Below, piece after piece: positions 41,881 to 49,213 of a stretch of DNA of 49,577 nucleotides. How positions within the stretch are numbered: position 1 is the stretch's first letter; every line of letters starts with the position of its first letter. A model generated the notes under the pieces. That model worked only from the letters and a program-made list of their open reading frames with translations. It did no database searches and was not told where the DNA came from. The stretch comes from Candidatus Brevibacterium intestinavium. GTDB lineage: Bacteria > Actinomycetota > Actinomycetes > Actinomycetales > Brevibacteriaceae. A program made the translations under genes and the position numbers. The stretch spans positions 1 through 49,577 of the forward strand of contig DWZN01000229.1 of NCBI GenBank assembly GCA_019117545.1. Reading direction: 5' to 3'.

Positions 41881-44800
41881 TGAGCACCTCGTCCTCACCC
41901 ACCTCCGCACGCATGCCGGCGAATCGGCCCAGACGTTCGCCGCTGCTGCTCACGCTCGTATCCGTGGCGATACTGCTGATCGCCTTCATCTCCTTCACCC
42001 AGGTCTACACCGAGGTCCTGTGGTTCCGGCAGCTCGATGCCACGAAGATCTTCCGCACCATGTGGGTCACCCGGGGGCTGACGTTCCTCGCCGGCTTCGT
42101 CCTCATGGCCGTGCCCGTCTGGGTGAGCCTGCACCTGGCTTACCGGCATCGTCCGGTCTACGCCCCGACGACACCGCGCCAGGAAAACCTCGACCGGTAC
42201 CGTGAGGCGATCGAACCGCTGCGCAGGGTCGCAACGATCGCCATTCCCGCCGTCGTCGGCGTGCTCGCGGGCATCACCGCCTCGGCGCACTGGAACACGA
42301 TCCTCGAATGGATCAACTCCACCTCCTTCGGATCGACGGATCCGCAGTTCGGACTCGACAAGTCCTTCTTCGTCTTCGTGCTCCCGGGTCTGCGACTGAT
42401 CGGCAACCAGCTGGGCATGGCCCTGCTCATCTCGCTCATCGCCGCTCTCGTCGCCCACTACCTCTTCGGCGGGATCCGCCCGGGGGAGCAGAGAGGTGTG
42501 ATCCTGACGAAGACGGCTCAATGGCAGCTGGGCATCACCGTCGCGGTGCTCGTCGTCATCCAGGCCGGTCGCCTGTGGCTGGCCCGCTACGATCGGATGA
42601 CGGCCACCGGCGGAATCGTTCCCGGCGTCACCTACGTCGACGACCACGCCGCACTGCCGGCTATGGCCATCGTCGCGATCGCTGCGGTGCTCGTGGCACT
42701 GCTGTTCGTCTACACCGCCTGGAAGGGCAACTGGCGGATCTCGATCATCGCCACGCTCACGCTCATCGTCCTCGGCGGGGTCTCGATCATCGCCTACCCG
42801 GCCATGATCCAGCAGTTCCAGGTCAACCCCTCGCAGCAGTCGCTGGAGTCGGACTATATCCAGAACAACATCGACGCCACCCGCGATGCCTTCGACTTCG
42901 ACGACATCGAGGTGACTCCCTACGAGCCGAGCACCAGCGGTGAGAAGGGAGCCCTGCGCAAGGACGCGGAGACCGCGGCCTCGATCCGCCTGCTGGACCC
43001 GAACCTCGTGTCCGACACCTTCCGACAGCTGCAGCAGGTGCGCCCCTACTACTCGTTCCCGCAGAAGCTCGACGTCGACCGCTACGACATCGATGGAGAG
43101 AAGCGCGACACCGTCATTGCAGTCCGCGAGCTCGCCCCGAGCTCGGTGAACAACCAGAGCTGGTTCAATCGAGCGATCGTCTACACCCACGGCTTCGGCG
43201 TCGTCGCCGCCAACGGCAACCAGCGCAATCCCGACGGTGAGCCGACCTTCATGGAATCGGACATCCCCCCGAGCGGAGAGTTCCCCGACTACGAGCCGCG
43301 AGTGTATTTCGGTGAGTCCTCACCGGACTACTCGATCGTCGGTGCGGAGAAGGGCGCGACTCCTCGTGAGCTCGACTATCCCTCGGATGAGGACAGCGGC
43401 TCCGGCCAGGTGAACAACACATTCTCGGGTGACGGAGGACCGTCGGTCGGCAATGTGTTCAACCGCCTCGCCTATGCCCTGAAGTTCCAGGATGAGCAGA
43501 TCCTGCTCTCCGATGCGTTGAATGACGAGTCCCAGATCCTCTACGAGCGTCACCCGCGTGAACGTGTGGAGAAGCTCGCGCCGTTCCTCAAGATCGACGG
43601 TGACCCGTATCCGGCCGTCGTCGATGGGAAGATCAAGTGGATCCTCGACGGGTACACCACGGCCGAGGATTATCCCTATTCGACACCGCAGCCGCTGCAG
43701 CAGGCCACCGAGGACTCGACCACGGCGACCGCTCCGAACAATGTGGCGACCCTGCCCGATGATGAGGTCAACTACATCCGGAACTCCGTGAAGATCACCG
43801 TCGACGCCTACGACGGATCGGTCGACATGTACCAGTGGGACAAGGACGATCCGGTCCTCAAGACGTGGATGAAGGTGTTCCCCGGTCTGATCAAGTCGTC
43901 CTCGGAGATGTCGAGTGATCTGATGAGCCATGTCCGGTATCCGGAGGACATGTTCAAGGTCCAGCGCGACCTGCTCGCGAAGTATCACGTGACCACGGCC
44001 AGCGAGTTCTACTCCGGTCAGGACTTCTGGACCCTGCCGACGGATCCGACGAAGCAGGCCAGCAGCGGACTGACTCAGCCGCCGTTCTACATGACTCTGC
44101 AGATGCCGGGTCAGGATTCGCCGTCCTTCTCTCTGACGAGCTCGTACATTCCGGCTCGGTCGTCTGAGGGCCAGTCGCGGAACAACCTCACCGGATTCCT
44201 GTCGGCCGATGCCGATGCCGGGGACAAGAAGGGCGAAACGGCCGAAAGCTACGGCAAGCTGAGACTGCTCCAGCTGCCGCGCAATACGACCGTGCCCGGA
44301 CCCGGACAGGCGCAGAACAACTTCAACACCGCGCCCGACGTCCAGCGCAGCCTCAACCTGCTGCGCCAGGGTGAGTCCGAGGTGGAGAACGGCAACCTGC
44401 TCACGCTGCCCATCGGCAACGGTCTGCTCTACGTGCAGCCGGTCTACGTCAGGTCCGCCGGCGAGACCTCCTACCCGCTGCTGCAGCACGTGCTCGTGGC
44501 TTTCGGAGAGGACATCGGCTTCGCCCCGACCCTCGACGAGGCGCTCGACCAGGTGTTCGGCGGCGACTCCGGTGCCAAGGCCGGAGACGCCGGCACTGAG
44601 GACAGCGGGGAAGGTGAGTCCGGCGGTTCCTCCTCCGGCGACGGTGAGGACTCCGGCTCCGGATCTCCGGACAAGGCCCTCAACGATGCGCTGCAAGAAG
44701 CGCGGAAGGCCATGGAAGACTCTGACGCCGCCCTCAAGGACGGTGACTTCGAAGAGTACGGAAAGGCCCAGGAGCGGCTGAAGAACGCGATCGACGACGC

Positions 44801-44900
44801 GGTTGCGGCCGATCCGTCGATCGCTGAGGACGGTGCCGGAAGCGATGCTTCTGCGCCCGCCTCGGATCCGGCCGATCAGGCAGGAGACTCTGACAACTGA
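41880..44900 (+). CDS. UPF0182 family large membrane protein
   Basis: 1006 residues from a GTG sharing one base with the upstream stop (TAGTG), after AAAGGG. About seven membrane helices in the first 310 residues (SPLLLTLVSVAILLIAFISF first) precede a large extracytoplasmic domain of about 600 residues with GLPYVQP-like LLYVQPVYVRS. The end is a low-complexity Gly/Ser/Asp/Glu stretch plus a charged helix (EARKAMEDSDAALKDGD). Conserved across actinobacteria (Rv3193c); function unknown. Pairing with a membrane Lon-type protease suggests shared envelope work. Confidence 0.92.
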   Translation: MSTSSSPTSARMPANRPRRSPLLLTLVSVAILLIAFISFTQVYTEVLWFRQLDATKIFRTMWVTRGLTFLAGFVLMAVPVWVSLHLAYRHRPVYAPTTPRQENLDRYREAIEPLRRVATIAIPAVVGVLAGITASAHWNTILEWINSTSFGSTDPQFGLDKSFFVFVLPGLRLIGNQLGMALLISLIAALVAHYLFGGIRPGEQRGVILTKTAQWQLGITVAVLVVIQAGRLWLARYDRMTATGGIVPGVTYVDDHAALPAMAIVAIAAVLVALLFVYTAWKGNWRISIIATLTLIVLGGVSIIAYPAMIQQFQVNPSQQSLESDYIQNNIDATRDAFDFDDIEVTPYEPSTSGEKGALRKDAETAASIRLLDPNLVSDTFRQLQQVRPYYSFPQKLDVDRYDIDGEKRDTVIAVRELAPSSVNNQSWFNRAIVYTHGFGVVAANGNQRNPDGEPTFMESDIPPSGEFPDYEPRVYFGESSPDYSIVGAEKGATPRELDYPSDEDSGSGQVNNTFSGDGGPSVGNVFNRLAYALKFQDEQILLSDALNDESQILYERHPRERVEKLAPFLKIDGDPYPAVVDGKIKWILDGYTTAEDYPYSTPQPLQQATEDSTTATAPNNVATLPDDEVNYIRNSVKITVDAYDGSVDMYQWDKDDPVLKTWMKVFPGLIKSSSEMSSDLMSHVRYPEDMFKVQRDLLAKYHVTTASEFYSGQDFWTLPTDPTKQASSGLTQPPFYMTLQMPGQDSPSFSLTSSYIPARSSEGQSRNNLTGFLSADADAGDKKGETAESYGKLRLLQLPRNTTVPGPGQAQNNFNTAPDVQRSLNLLRQGESEVENGNLLTLPIGNGLLYVQPVYVRSAGETSYPLLQHVLVAFGEDIGFAPTLDEALDQVFGGDSGAKAGDAGTEDSGEGESGGSSSGDGEDSGSGSPDKALNDALQEARKAMEDSDAALKDGDFEEYGKAQERLKNAIDDAVAADPSIAEDGAGSDASAPASDPADQAGDSDN

Positions 44901-44934
44901 TCGGGACCGCCCCAGCGGCCGACTGAGTGAGCCA

Positions 44935-44968
44935 GGCGCCCCCGAGAGCATCAGCTCTTGGGGGCGCC
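44935..44968 (+). terminator. Terminator after UPF0182 gene
   Basis: GGCGCCCCCGAGAGC, loop ATCA, then GCTCTTGGGGGCGCC: a 15-bp stem with one G-T pair, 34 bases past the stop. Confidence 0.92.
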
Positions 44969-45174
44969 CGGCGTATTCGGGGTCCGGCTGGTGGCGGCCA
45001 GGCGGAGGCCGCGGCCTCATCATCTTCAAGAGAGGCCCAATCTTCGATTCTGCCGGATGCGACGGAGACCGTCGCCACATATGCATATGGAGCCGTGGAG
45101 GGTGAAAGGCGCTGTGGACCTTGACGTCACGGTGGGCAATCGGCCAAGCAGTGCTTCGGTGAGCTGTCCCACAG

Positions 45175-45180
45175 TATGAT
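45175..45180 (+). promoter_or_regulatory. Leaderless -10 of small unknown gene
   Basis: TATGAT ends 7 bases before the GTG at 45188. The ATGs at 45176 and 45179 lie inside this hexamer and are unlikely starts. Confidence 0.5.
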
Positions 45181-45187
45181 GGGAGAC

Positions 45188-45484
45188 GTGTTCAAAACCT
45201 CGTCGAATCATCGCCCGGGGGAGCCCCTGCGGGAATGGGATCTATCAGACGAATTCGCTGCTGTTGATCTCCGTCTGCAACTTCAAAGTACTGGGTCTTC
45301 GGATGCGCTCGGTCGCCTGGTCCGTTCGCACCCTCTCAGCAGTGAGGATCTATTTGCACTGGCGCAACTCAACTCACTGAGCGTAAGCCAGTGGAGGGAA
45401 CCGCCAACGGCCATGATAAAGGGACAGGTATACGTCGACCCGGCGGTTGCTGCGCTGTTCAACAAATATGAGGCGACTGACTAG
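45188..45484 (+). CDS. Hypothetical protein, 98 residues
   Basis: Not recognised. The product is soluble and without motifs: an acidic N-terminal half (REWDLSDEFAAVDLRLQLQ), a middle helix-like stretch (SSEDLFALAQLNSLSVSQW) and the C-terminus QVYVDPAVAALFNKYEATD. Base use is less GC-rich than its neighbours, as in the adjoining transposase debris, so it may be acquired. Its TAG shares the palindrome CTAG (45481-45484) with the stop of the converging IS630 fragment, so its last codons may have been changed by an insertion. The 219 bases upstream contain a 12-base palindrome CATATGCATATG (45078-45089). Confidence 0.5.
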   Translation: MFKTSSNHRPGEPLREWDLSDEFAAVDLRLQLQSTGSSDALGRLVRSHPLSSEDLFALAQLNSLSVSQWREPPTAMIKGQVYVDPAVAALFNKYEATD

Positions 45485-45702
45485 TATCGCGTATTTGAAG
45501 ATGTTTTAGGTTTGGCTGTATCGAGGACCGATTCTCGTGTCGTCGTCTGCATAGGCGGGCGCTTGGGTTCGTTCCAGCCGTTGATGAACTCTCGGATCCT
45601 TTTGTTGAGATTCTTCACCGACGTGTACACACCCCGCTTGATCACCTGGCGATCGATGATGCCGAGCCACACGTCGACGAGGGTCATCCAGGATCCCGAC
45701 GT
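45481..45702 (-). pseudogene. IS630-family transposase, C-terminal fragment
   Basis: About 73 residues reading TSGSWMTLVDVWLGIIDRQV then IKRGVYTSVKNLNKRIREF and INGWNEPKRPP, the characteristic end of IS630/DDE transposases (normally SWMNQVEIWFGIIERQ, then FINGWN), finishing SSNTRY. Everything upstream of the SWM motif is missing; the frame instead runs into an IS1249-type sequence. The stop lies on CTAG, and IS630 elements target TA, often within CTAG, so this may mark one element end. Confidence 0.7.
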
Positions 45703-46202
45703 CGGCCACAGCCTCTTCACGACCGTGGTCAATGGCACATTGCCATCGACGATCGCGGCTGTGGGGCAGGTATGCGTTCGATCACCACTGTCCACGACGC
45801 GTTCTTCTTGGTATCGGTGAATTGCCAATTGATGACGTGGAAGCCGGTGAATGCGATGAGTGTGCACTACCCGCTGGAGTGCGTGCCATCGAGCATTATT
45901 CGGTGATGGACTTCCCTGGTCGCAGGCGGTGCCGGTGCGACGTTCCAGCACCATCGAATTCGGTGTCGGAAGGTGCGGCCGGACGTGTTCGCCCCGCCCT
46001 GTGGGAGAGCGCAGGACGGCCACTTCTGAAAGTCGTTGAACTCTGCTTTGCGAATAACCTCTGTGCAGGTCTTCGTGGAGGAGGCACCGCAGTGGTTTCA
46101 GCGCCAGCTCGGACGACCCGCAGTGGTGGTTCTGTTCTTCACGAGTGTGTGGGTGCATACACCACATCGGGGCGGGTTCCTGGGAGGCGAGAGTGTGAAT
46201 GA
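45703..46202 (-). pseudogene. IS1249-like transposase remnant
   Basis: Read on the minus strand, the N-terminal zinc ribbon is visible (PPRCGVCTHTLVKNRTTTAG, then NHCGASSTKT), then GRTFRHRIRWCWNVAPAPPA, HHRIMLDGTHS, LIAFTGFHVINWQFTDTKKN and, after a frameshift near 45770, IVDGNVPLTTVVKRLWP. This order is that of IS1249-type transposases. It is inactivated by a TGA at 46098-46100, a TAG at 45867-45869 and the frameshift, and lacks its C-terminal half, which is replaced by the IS630 fragment. No inverted repeats were found. Confidence 0.62.
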
Positions 46203-46204
46203 GA

Positions 46205-46239
46205 AGAACCCCCAGCCAGTTGAACTGACTGGGGGTTCT
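46205..46239 (-). terminator. Terminator of initiator tRNA gene
   Basis: On the minus strand, AGAACCCCCAG (11-bp stem with CTGGGGGTTCT) with an inner CAGTT/AACTG stem, followed by TCTTCTC, starts just after the tRNA 3' end. Confidence 0.85.
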
Positions 46240-46246
46240 GCCACTT

Positions 46247-46323
46247 TGGTGGCGGGGGGAGGATTTGAACCTCCGACCTCCGGGTTATGAGCCCGGCGAG
46301 CTACCGAACTGCTCCACCCCGCG
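46247..46323 (-). tRNA. tRNA-fMet (initiator, CAU), CCA encoded
   Basis: 77 bases from CGCGGGG to CCACCA. The anticodon loop is CTCATAA (CAT anticodon). Initiator features are seen directly: three consecutive G-C pairs in the anticodon stem (GGG/CCC), base 11 is A in the D-arm GAGC, and positions 1 and 72 are C and C, an unpaired end as required for formylation and initiation. T-arm GGAGGTTCAAATCCTCC. The 3' CCA is genomically encoded. Confidence 0.97.
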
Positions 46324-46417
46324 GCGTGTTCACCACATTACACGAGGGGTCATGTGGAGGCCAAACCGAGTACAGGTGACCTCTGCCACATGTCCACTTG
46401 TCGTTCACCTCGACGAC

Positions 46418-46472
46418 TTGCCTCTAGTTGAAACGTAAACTATAGTCAGTTTTGTACTTCAAATTTCAACTA
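46418..46472 (+). promoter_or_regulatory. yceI promoter with inverted-repeat operator
   Basis: TTGCCT (46418-46423), a 17-base spacer and TATAGT (46441-46446) make a good promoter. TAGTTGAAA (46425-46433), between -35 and -10, and its exact complement TTTCAACTA (46464-46472), past the transcript start, form a 9-bp inverted repeat, with an additional TTCAA at 46458. Such placement is typical of repression. Confidence 0.65.
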
Positions 46473-46484
46473 AAAGGAGACATC

Positions 46485-47033
46485 ATGACTGCTCTGCCTC
46501 AGGGATTGACCGCTGGAACCTGGAACATCGACCCCGTCCATTCGGAATTCACCTTCACCGCCCGCCATGCCGGCGTGTCCAAGGTCCGCGGTCACTTCGA
46601 GGAGATCGCCGGTACCGTCTCCATCGGCGACTCACTGGAGGACAGCTCGGTGACCGCCGAGGCGGACGCCTCCTCGGTCAGCACCCGCAACGAGCAGCGC
46701 GACGGCCACCTCAAGAGCGGAGACTTCTTCCTCGCCGAGGAGCATCCGAAGCTGGAGTTCAAGTCGACCGCGATCAAGGCCGATGACGCAGAGGAGTTCG
46801 AAGTCGTCGGCGAGCTGACGTTGCGCGGAGTGACCAAGGAAGTCGCGTTCGCGACCGAATTCGCCGGTGTCGCCACCGACCCGAACGGCAACCAGGTCGC
46901 CGGACTGTCGGCGACCGGCACGGTCAACCGCAAGGACTTCGGCATGTCCTTCGACGCCGTCCTCGGCGGCGGTGAGCTCCTCGTGTCCGACAAGATCAAG
47001 ATCGAACTCGAACTCGAGCTCGTCAAGGCCTGA
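46485..47033 (+). CDS. YceI-family lipid-binding protein
   Basis: 182 residues with no signal peptide. The YceI lipocalin-like signature is clear: GTWNIDPVHSEFTFTARHAG, the VRGHFEEIAGTV strand, RDGHLKSGDFFLAEEHPKLE, LTLRGVTKEVAF and NRKDFGMSFDAVL. Members bind isoprenoids or amphiphiles in a long hydrophobic channel; cytoplasmic ones are often stress-induced and controlled by MarR-type repressors. Start set by AAAAGGAG. Promoter and operator repeats precede it and a strong terminator follows, so it is monocistronic. Confidence 0.93.
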   Translation: MTALPQGLTAGTWNIDPVHSEFTFTARHAGVSKVRGHFEEIAGTVSIGDSLEDSSVTAEADASSVSTRNEQRDGHLKSGDFFLAEEHPKLEFKSTAIKADDAEEFEVVGELTLRGVTKEVAFATEFAGVATDPNGNQVAGLSATGTVNRKDFGMSFDAVLGGGELLVSDKIKIELELELVKA

Positions 47034-47062
47034 TCGGCTCGCTGCAGCCACCGAGAGGTCGA

Positions 47063-47106
47063 CGAAGGGGGCGAACCGCGCACGATGCGCGGATCGCCCC
47101 CCTTCG
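47063..47106. terminator. Terminator between yceI and aminotransferase
   Basis: A 12-bp outer stem (CGAAGGGGGCGA at 47063-47074 with 47094-47106, one bulged C) encloses an inner CCGCGCA/TGCGCGG stem. Convergent genes can share it. Confidence 0.88.
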
Positions 47107-47150
47107 TCTGTCTCTTCCGGGGAGGGGCCCAGCGCCTCAGCCGCTGGTCC

Positions 47151-48410
47151 TCAGCCCCTCAGCGCATCGGGGTGCTGCTTGAGGTGGCTGCCGAGCGTGA
47201 TGAGCATCTGTGCGCCCTTGTCGACGTCGGCCACGGACTTGCAGAACGAATACCGGATCGACGAGCGATAAGCGCTGTGCGCCGGGCTGCCGGGCCGGCA
47301 GAGGGCCGGTACCGGAATCCCCACGACCGAGAACTCTCTGGCCAGCAGGTCATTGAGCGCGAAGGCATCGAGATCGGTCAGTGCGGAGAAGTCCATGACG
47401 GTGAAGTACCCGGCCCGCGGAGTCGATACGATCGCTCCCGGCACCGTGCGGCAGGCCGGTACGAGCACCTCGGCGCGGGCGGCCAGGGAAGCGCGGTTCT
47501 CCTCGACGAAACCGGACCCGCCGGTGAGCATCGTGGCCATCCCGATCTGCATCGGGCCGCCTGCGGTGAAGGTGAGGAACTGCTTGACCGCCTGGACGGC
47601 CTCACGCACCTCCGCCGAGGCGATCACCCAGCCGATCTTCCACCCCGTGGTATTCCAGGACTTGCCCGCCGAGGAGACCGTGACGACACGCGAGGTGTCC
47701 TCGATGGCCACGGCCGGTGGCACATGTGCCTGGTCGGTGAGGACGAGCTGTTCGTAGACTTCGTCGGACACGACCCAGGCGTCGGCGGCCTCGGCGGCGC
47801 GGCCGATCCGCGCGAGCTCGTCCGCGGAGAAGATGTACCCGGTCGGATTGTGCGGGGTGTTGACGAGGATGATCGCGGGCCCGACCTCGGCCACGACCGC
47901 ATCGAAGAGGTCCCAGTCCGGTGCGAAGCCGCCCCGACCGTCGGGCAGGATCGGAACCGTGTGCAGGCTGCCGCCGGCAGCAGTGATCGCGGCCGGATAG
48001 GAATCGTAGAACGGTTCGAAGGCCACCACGGCTGCCCCACGGGGCAGAAGAGCGAGGATCGCAGCCGTCAGCCCCTCGGTGGCGCCGGCGGTGTAGAGCA
48101 CCTCGGCGGGATCGACTCGCTGGCCGAAATCACGTTCGCGCTGAGCCGCGACGGCCTCGAGCAGCTGCGGAAAGCCCTGCCCCGGCGCGTATTGGTTGAA
48201 CCCGGCATGCATCGCCTCGGTGGTGGCGTCGATGAGTTCGGCGGGCGGTTCCGTCCCCGGGGCACCCTGACCGAGGTTGACGGCACCGAGCTGTGCCGCA
48301 CGCTTGGTCATCTGTCCGTAGATCGTCTCACCGATGGTGCCGTCGGCATTGGTCAGTCCCGCGGACTCGGCCATGGCATGCCACAGCCCGGCGCGGCGGA
48401 TATCGGGCAT
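47151..48410 (-). CDS. Class I/II PLP aminotransferase (kynurenine/methionine aminotransferase-like)
   Basis: 419 residues. Motifs: VNLGQGAPGTEPPAELIDA and FNQYAPGQGFPQLLEA at the N-terminus, YTAGATEGL, NTPHNPTGYIF, VVSDEVYEQL and the PLP lysine K250 in SSAGKSWNTTGWKIGW, then the carboxylate-binding SSIRYSF arginine. The YQYxxxxGxPxLR-like and GKxWxxTGWKIGW forms match the YbdL/kynurenine aminotransferase group rather than DapC or HisC. The ATG shares one base with the hisN stop (TGATG), so the genes are coupled. Substrate undetermined. Confidence 0.83.
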   Translation of the reverse strand: MPDIRRAGLWHAMAESAGLTNADGTIGETIYGQMTKRAAQLGAVNLGQGAPGTEPPAELIDATTEAMHAGFNQYAPGQGFPQLLEAVAAQRERDFGQRVDPAEVLYTAGATEGLTAAILALLPRGAAVVAFEPFYDSYPAAITAAGGSLHTVPILPDGRGGFAPDWDLFDAVVAEVGPAIILVNTPHNPTGYIFSADELARIGRAAEAADAWVVSDEVYEQLVLTDQAHVPPAVAIEDTSRVVTVSSAGKSWNTTGWKIGWVIASAEVREAVQAVKQFLTFTAGGPMQIGMATMLTGGSGFVEENRASLAARAEVLVPACRTVPGAIVSTPRAGYFTVMDFSALTDLDAFALNDLLAREFSVVGIPVPALCRPGSPAHSAYRSSIRYSFCKSVADVDKGAQMLITLGSHLKQHPDALRG

Positions 48411-49201
48411 CAGTCGTTCTCCTTCGGTGCCACCCGCCCGAGCAGGTCGAGGGCTGCGTCCTGGAGGCGGGAGTTGCTGGCCACGGCATTGCCGCCGAAG
48501 GGGCCGGGGACGCCCGCGGTGTTCGTGAATGCACCTCCGGCCTCGATGACGATGGGTACGAGGGCGCCCATGTCGTAGAGTGCGAGCTCGGGCTCGCAGG
48601 CGAGGTCGACGGCTCCTTCGGCCAGGAGCATATAGGAGTAGAAGTCACCGTAGCCGCGCGTGCGCCACATGGATTCGCAGAGTCGCAGGAACTCGTCGAG
48701 GACACCCAGGTCCTTCCAGCCCGACAGCGAGGCGTAGGACAGCGAGGCATCGTCCAGCCGGTCGACCGCGGAAACAGAGATCCGCTTCGCCGGCGCGCCC
48801 AGGGCCGAGACGAAGGCTCCCCGTCCCTCCTGCGCCCACCAGCGACGGCCGAGCGCGGGAGAGGAGACCACGCCGATCAGGGGCTGCTGACCGTCGTAGA
48901 GGGAGATGAGCGTCGCCCAGATGGGCACTCCGCGCACGAAGTTCTTCGTGCCGTCGATGGGGTCGACGATCCAGCGTCGCGATGAGTCGCCATGGGCGCC
49001 GAACTCCTCACCGAGGACGCTGTCGTTCGGGCGCTGCTGCGCCAATCGGTCCATGATCGCCTTCTCCACGGCGCGGTCGCATTCGGTCACCGGCGTGAGA
49101 TCGGGTTTCGTCTCGACGGTGAAGTCCTGGTCCGTGAAATGGGGGAGGCTGATGGCATCGGCGAGATCGGCGAGTTCGATCGCCAGGTCGAGGTCATTCA
49201 T
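48410..49201 (-). CDS. hisN: Histidinol-phosphatase (inositol-monophosphatase fold)
   Basis: 263 residues of the Mg2+-dependent IMPase family: LGEEFGAHG (E65, E66), DPIDGTKNF (D80, D83), GRRWWAQEGRGAF and the final metal Asp in LALYDMGALVPIVIEAGG, where the usual W is Y. The short LGEEFG loop and actinobacterial context favour HisN over myo-inositol monophosphatase. The message appears leaderless, with its -10 lying on the rsgA stop codon. Co-transcribed with the aminotransferase. Confidence 0.85.
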   Translation of the reverse strand: MNDLDLAIELADLADAISLPHFTDQDFTVETKPDLTPVTECDRAVEKAIMDRLAQQRPNDSVLGEEFGAHGDSSRRWIVDPIDGTKNFVRGVPIWATLISLYDGQQPLIGVVSSPALGRRWWAQEGRGAFVSALGAPAKRISVSAVDRLDDASLSYASLSGWKDLGVLDEFLRLCESMWRTRGYGDFYSYMLLAEGAVDLACEPELALYDMGALVPIVIEAGGAFTNTAGVPGPFGGNAVASNSRLQDAALDLLGRVAPKEND

Positions 49202-49207
49202 GCCCTC

Positions 49208-49213
49208 AGCCTA
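49208..49213 (-). promoter_or_regulatory. Leaderless -10 of hisN, overlapping rsgA stop
   Basis: TAGGCT on the minus strand, 6 bases before the ATG at 49201. Its first three bases are the TAG stop of rsgA (49211-49213). Confidence 0.6.

Noticed and set aside
45481..46202. Intact transposase using programmed frameshifting
   Set aside because: In addition to the frameshift there are two in-frame stops and the C-terminal half belongs to a different family.
46036..46290. 84-codon + strand ORF running into the tRNA region
   Set aside because: It crosses transposase debris and the tRNA-fMet gene and has no ribosome site; its GGGFEPPTSGL end is the well-known false peptide from tRNA genes.
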